Assembly: GCA_905373085.1 (NCBI GenBank)
Contig: CAJPRR010000108.1
Coordinates: 1-7,835 of the forward strand
Length of the DNA: 7,835 nucleotides
Origin: an uncultured Selenomonas sp.
Lineage (GTDB): Bacteria; Bacillota; Negativicutes; Selenomonadales; Selenomonadaceae
Reading direction: 5' to 3'
The notes under the pieces are model-generated. The model was given only the letters and a program-made list of their open reading frames with translations. It did not search any database and was not told the DNA's origin. Of the stretch, positions 7,198-7,835 are shown piece by piece; the stretch's first letter is position 1, and each line of letters opens with the position of its first letter. The position numbers were made by a program, and so were the translations under genes.

Positions 7198-7231
7198 ACT
7201 GTTGATCGTAATAGCAAATCGAACAGTTTTT
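7198..7231 (+). terminator. Second intrinsic terminator for the corA-MATE operon
   Basis: ACTGTTGAT (7198-7206) pairs with ATCGAACAGT (7218-7227) with one bulged G, leaving an 11-nt loop. T7227-T7231 supplies the plus-strand T-tract. The stem is less GC-rich than the one just upstream but has the clearer T-run, so the two may act in tandem as a fail-safe. Confidence 0.55.
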
Positions 7232-7287
7232 AAGAAATTTTCAAGCAGCAGAAGCAATATGGTTGAGATCTTCCTGAAATATTTTCT

Positions 7288-7821
7288 CTAGCATTCGTAC
7301 TGCCGAAAAACTCTGTTGAGTTTCACCCCCAGAAATGCAGCCAAGGCAGCCTTCAAGACATCTCCTGGAATGAATGGGAAAACTGCCATGACGAGGGCCT
7401 GCCAAAGACTGACATCCATCAAGAGCATCATGGAAGTCAATCCCCCGACATACGTGAGGGGAATACCAACAAAAACGGCCGTCAAAAGGAAACGCTTAAA
7501 CGAATTTCCTGTCCCCTTGAGCCAACTGACGATTGGGTAGGCAATGACAAAAGCAATGATGAATCCCCCCGTAGGGCCGAAAAGTTTGCCCACACCCGAC
7601 GTGCCGCCGACGAAGACGGGCAAACCAATGCACCCAAGCAAAGTGTAGACGCAGAGCACCGCAAACGTTTCTCGCGGTTTCAAGATAAAAGCGGTAAGAT
7701 TCATCGCGAGCGTCAATGCCGTAATCATCGCCGTAGTGAACGGCAATGGGATGGAAATATATGCGGCGACACAGCAAAGCGCCACACAAAGCGCCATCTT
7801 CGTCATCTTTTGCACAGACAT
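7288..7821 (-). CDS. bioY: BioY, biotin-specific S component of an ECF transporter
   Basis: 177 residues, the usual BioY length, with about six membrane segments (roughly 7-25, 31-47, 51-68, 83-101, 111-134, 141-165). The family signature GLPVFVGGTSGVGKLFGPTGG is present in the loop before TM4 (starting at residue 66), as is FIPGDVLKAALAA (150-162). BioY binds biotin with high affinity in the membrane and works with the EcfA/A'/T energising module, or alone in some bacteria. No ECF module or biotin-synthesis gene is visible here, so energy coupling must come from elsewhere. ATG 7821 follows a modest site (AAGAAG, 5 nt gap). The promoter and any BirA operator lie beyond the right edge. The gene converges on the MATE gene. 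Confidence 0.95.
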   Translation of the reverse strand: MSVQKMTKMALCVALCCVAAYISIPLPFTTAMITALTLAMNLTAFILKPRETFAVLCVYTLLGCIGLPVFVGGTSGVGKLFGPTGGFIIAFVIAYPIVSWLKGTGNSFKRFLLTAVFVGIPLTYVGGLTSMMLLMDVSLWQALVMAVFPFIPGDVLKAALAAFLGVKLNRVFRQYEC

Positions 7822-7835
7822 CGTATCTTCTTGTT

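Noticed and set aside
6027..7217. 396-codon minus-strand open frame opposite the MATE gene
   Set aside because: It is in the complementary register of the MATE gene, its translation is a Cys/Glu/Arg-rich mixture without domains, and it runs through the terminator palindrome.
1..7835. CRISPR arrays, tRNA/rRNA genes, insertion sequences, phage genes
   Set aside because: No spaced repeats, no cloverleaf or rRNA sequence, and no transposase or integrase motifs seen on either strand.

Overview
The window reads as ordinary chromosomal DNA from an anaerobic, fermentative Firmicute, most likely of the class Negativicutes (Selenomonas-like). This is an inference from a very large 2-hydroxyacyl-CoA dehydratase activase-type protein, a BioY biotin importer and GC-rich coding DNA with AT-rich gaps; no rRNA or other taxonomic marker is present.

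Layout. The left half (1-4085, minus strand) is one enormous gene that runs off the left edge. It encodes a fusion of two BadF/HgdC-type ATPase (activase) domains, a cysteine cluster, and a DUF2229/HgdB-like C-terminal region. It starts at 4085 and is open for 1361 codons. A 364-bp divergent gap (4086-4449) follows. It holds a good sigma-70-type promoter for the left gene, a weaker one for the right-hand genes, a tandem A-rich repeat between them, and a structured leader in front of corA. That leader contains a possible 27-codon upstream ORF and a hairpin that buries the corA ribosome binding site.

The right half begins with a compact plus-strand operon: a CorA-type divalent cation channel (4450-5403), a 76-residue protein I do not recognise (5425-5655), and a MATE-family exporter (5649-7127) whose GTG start overlaps the stop of the small gene. 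The exporter carries an unusual histidine-rich N-terminal extension. Two hairpins close the operon: a perfect 22-bp stem that probably works in both directions, and a second with a T-tract. The convergent gene bioY (7288-7821, minus) ends the window.

How they fit together. The operon couples a Mg2+/divalent-cation channel to a small unknown protein and an exporter, with tight translational linkage between the last two. The activase-type gene is divergent and probably independently expressed. BioY is an S component for biotin uptake and shows no visible link to its neighbours. I see no CRISPR, IS element, prophage, tRNA or rRNA. The most interesting part is the corA leader, which has several features expected of a translationally controlled, possibly Mg2+-responsive element but matches no riboswitch class I can recall.
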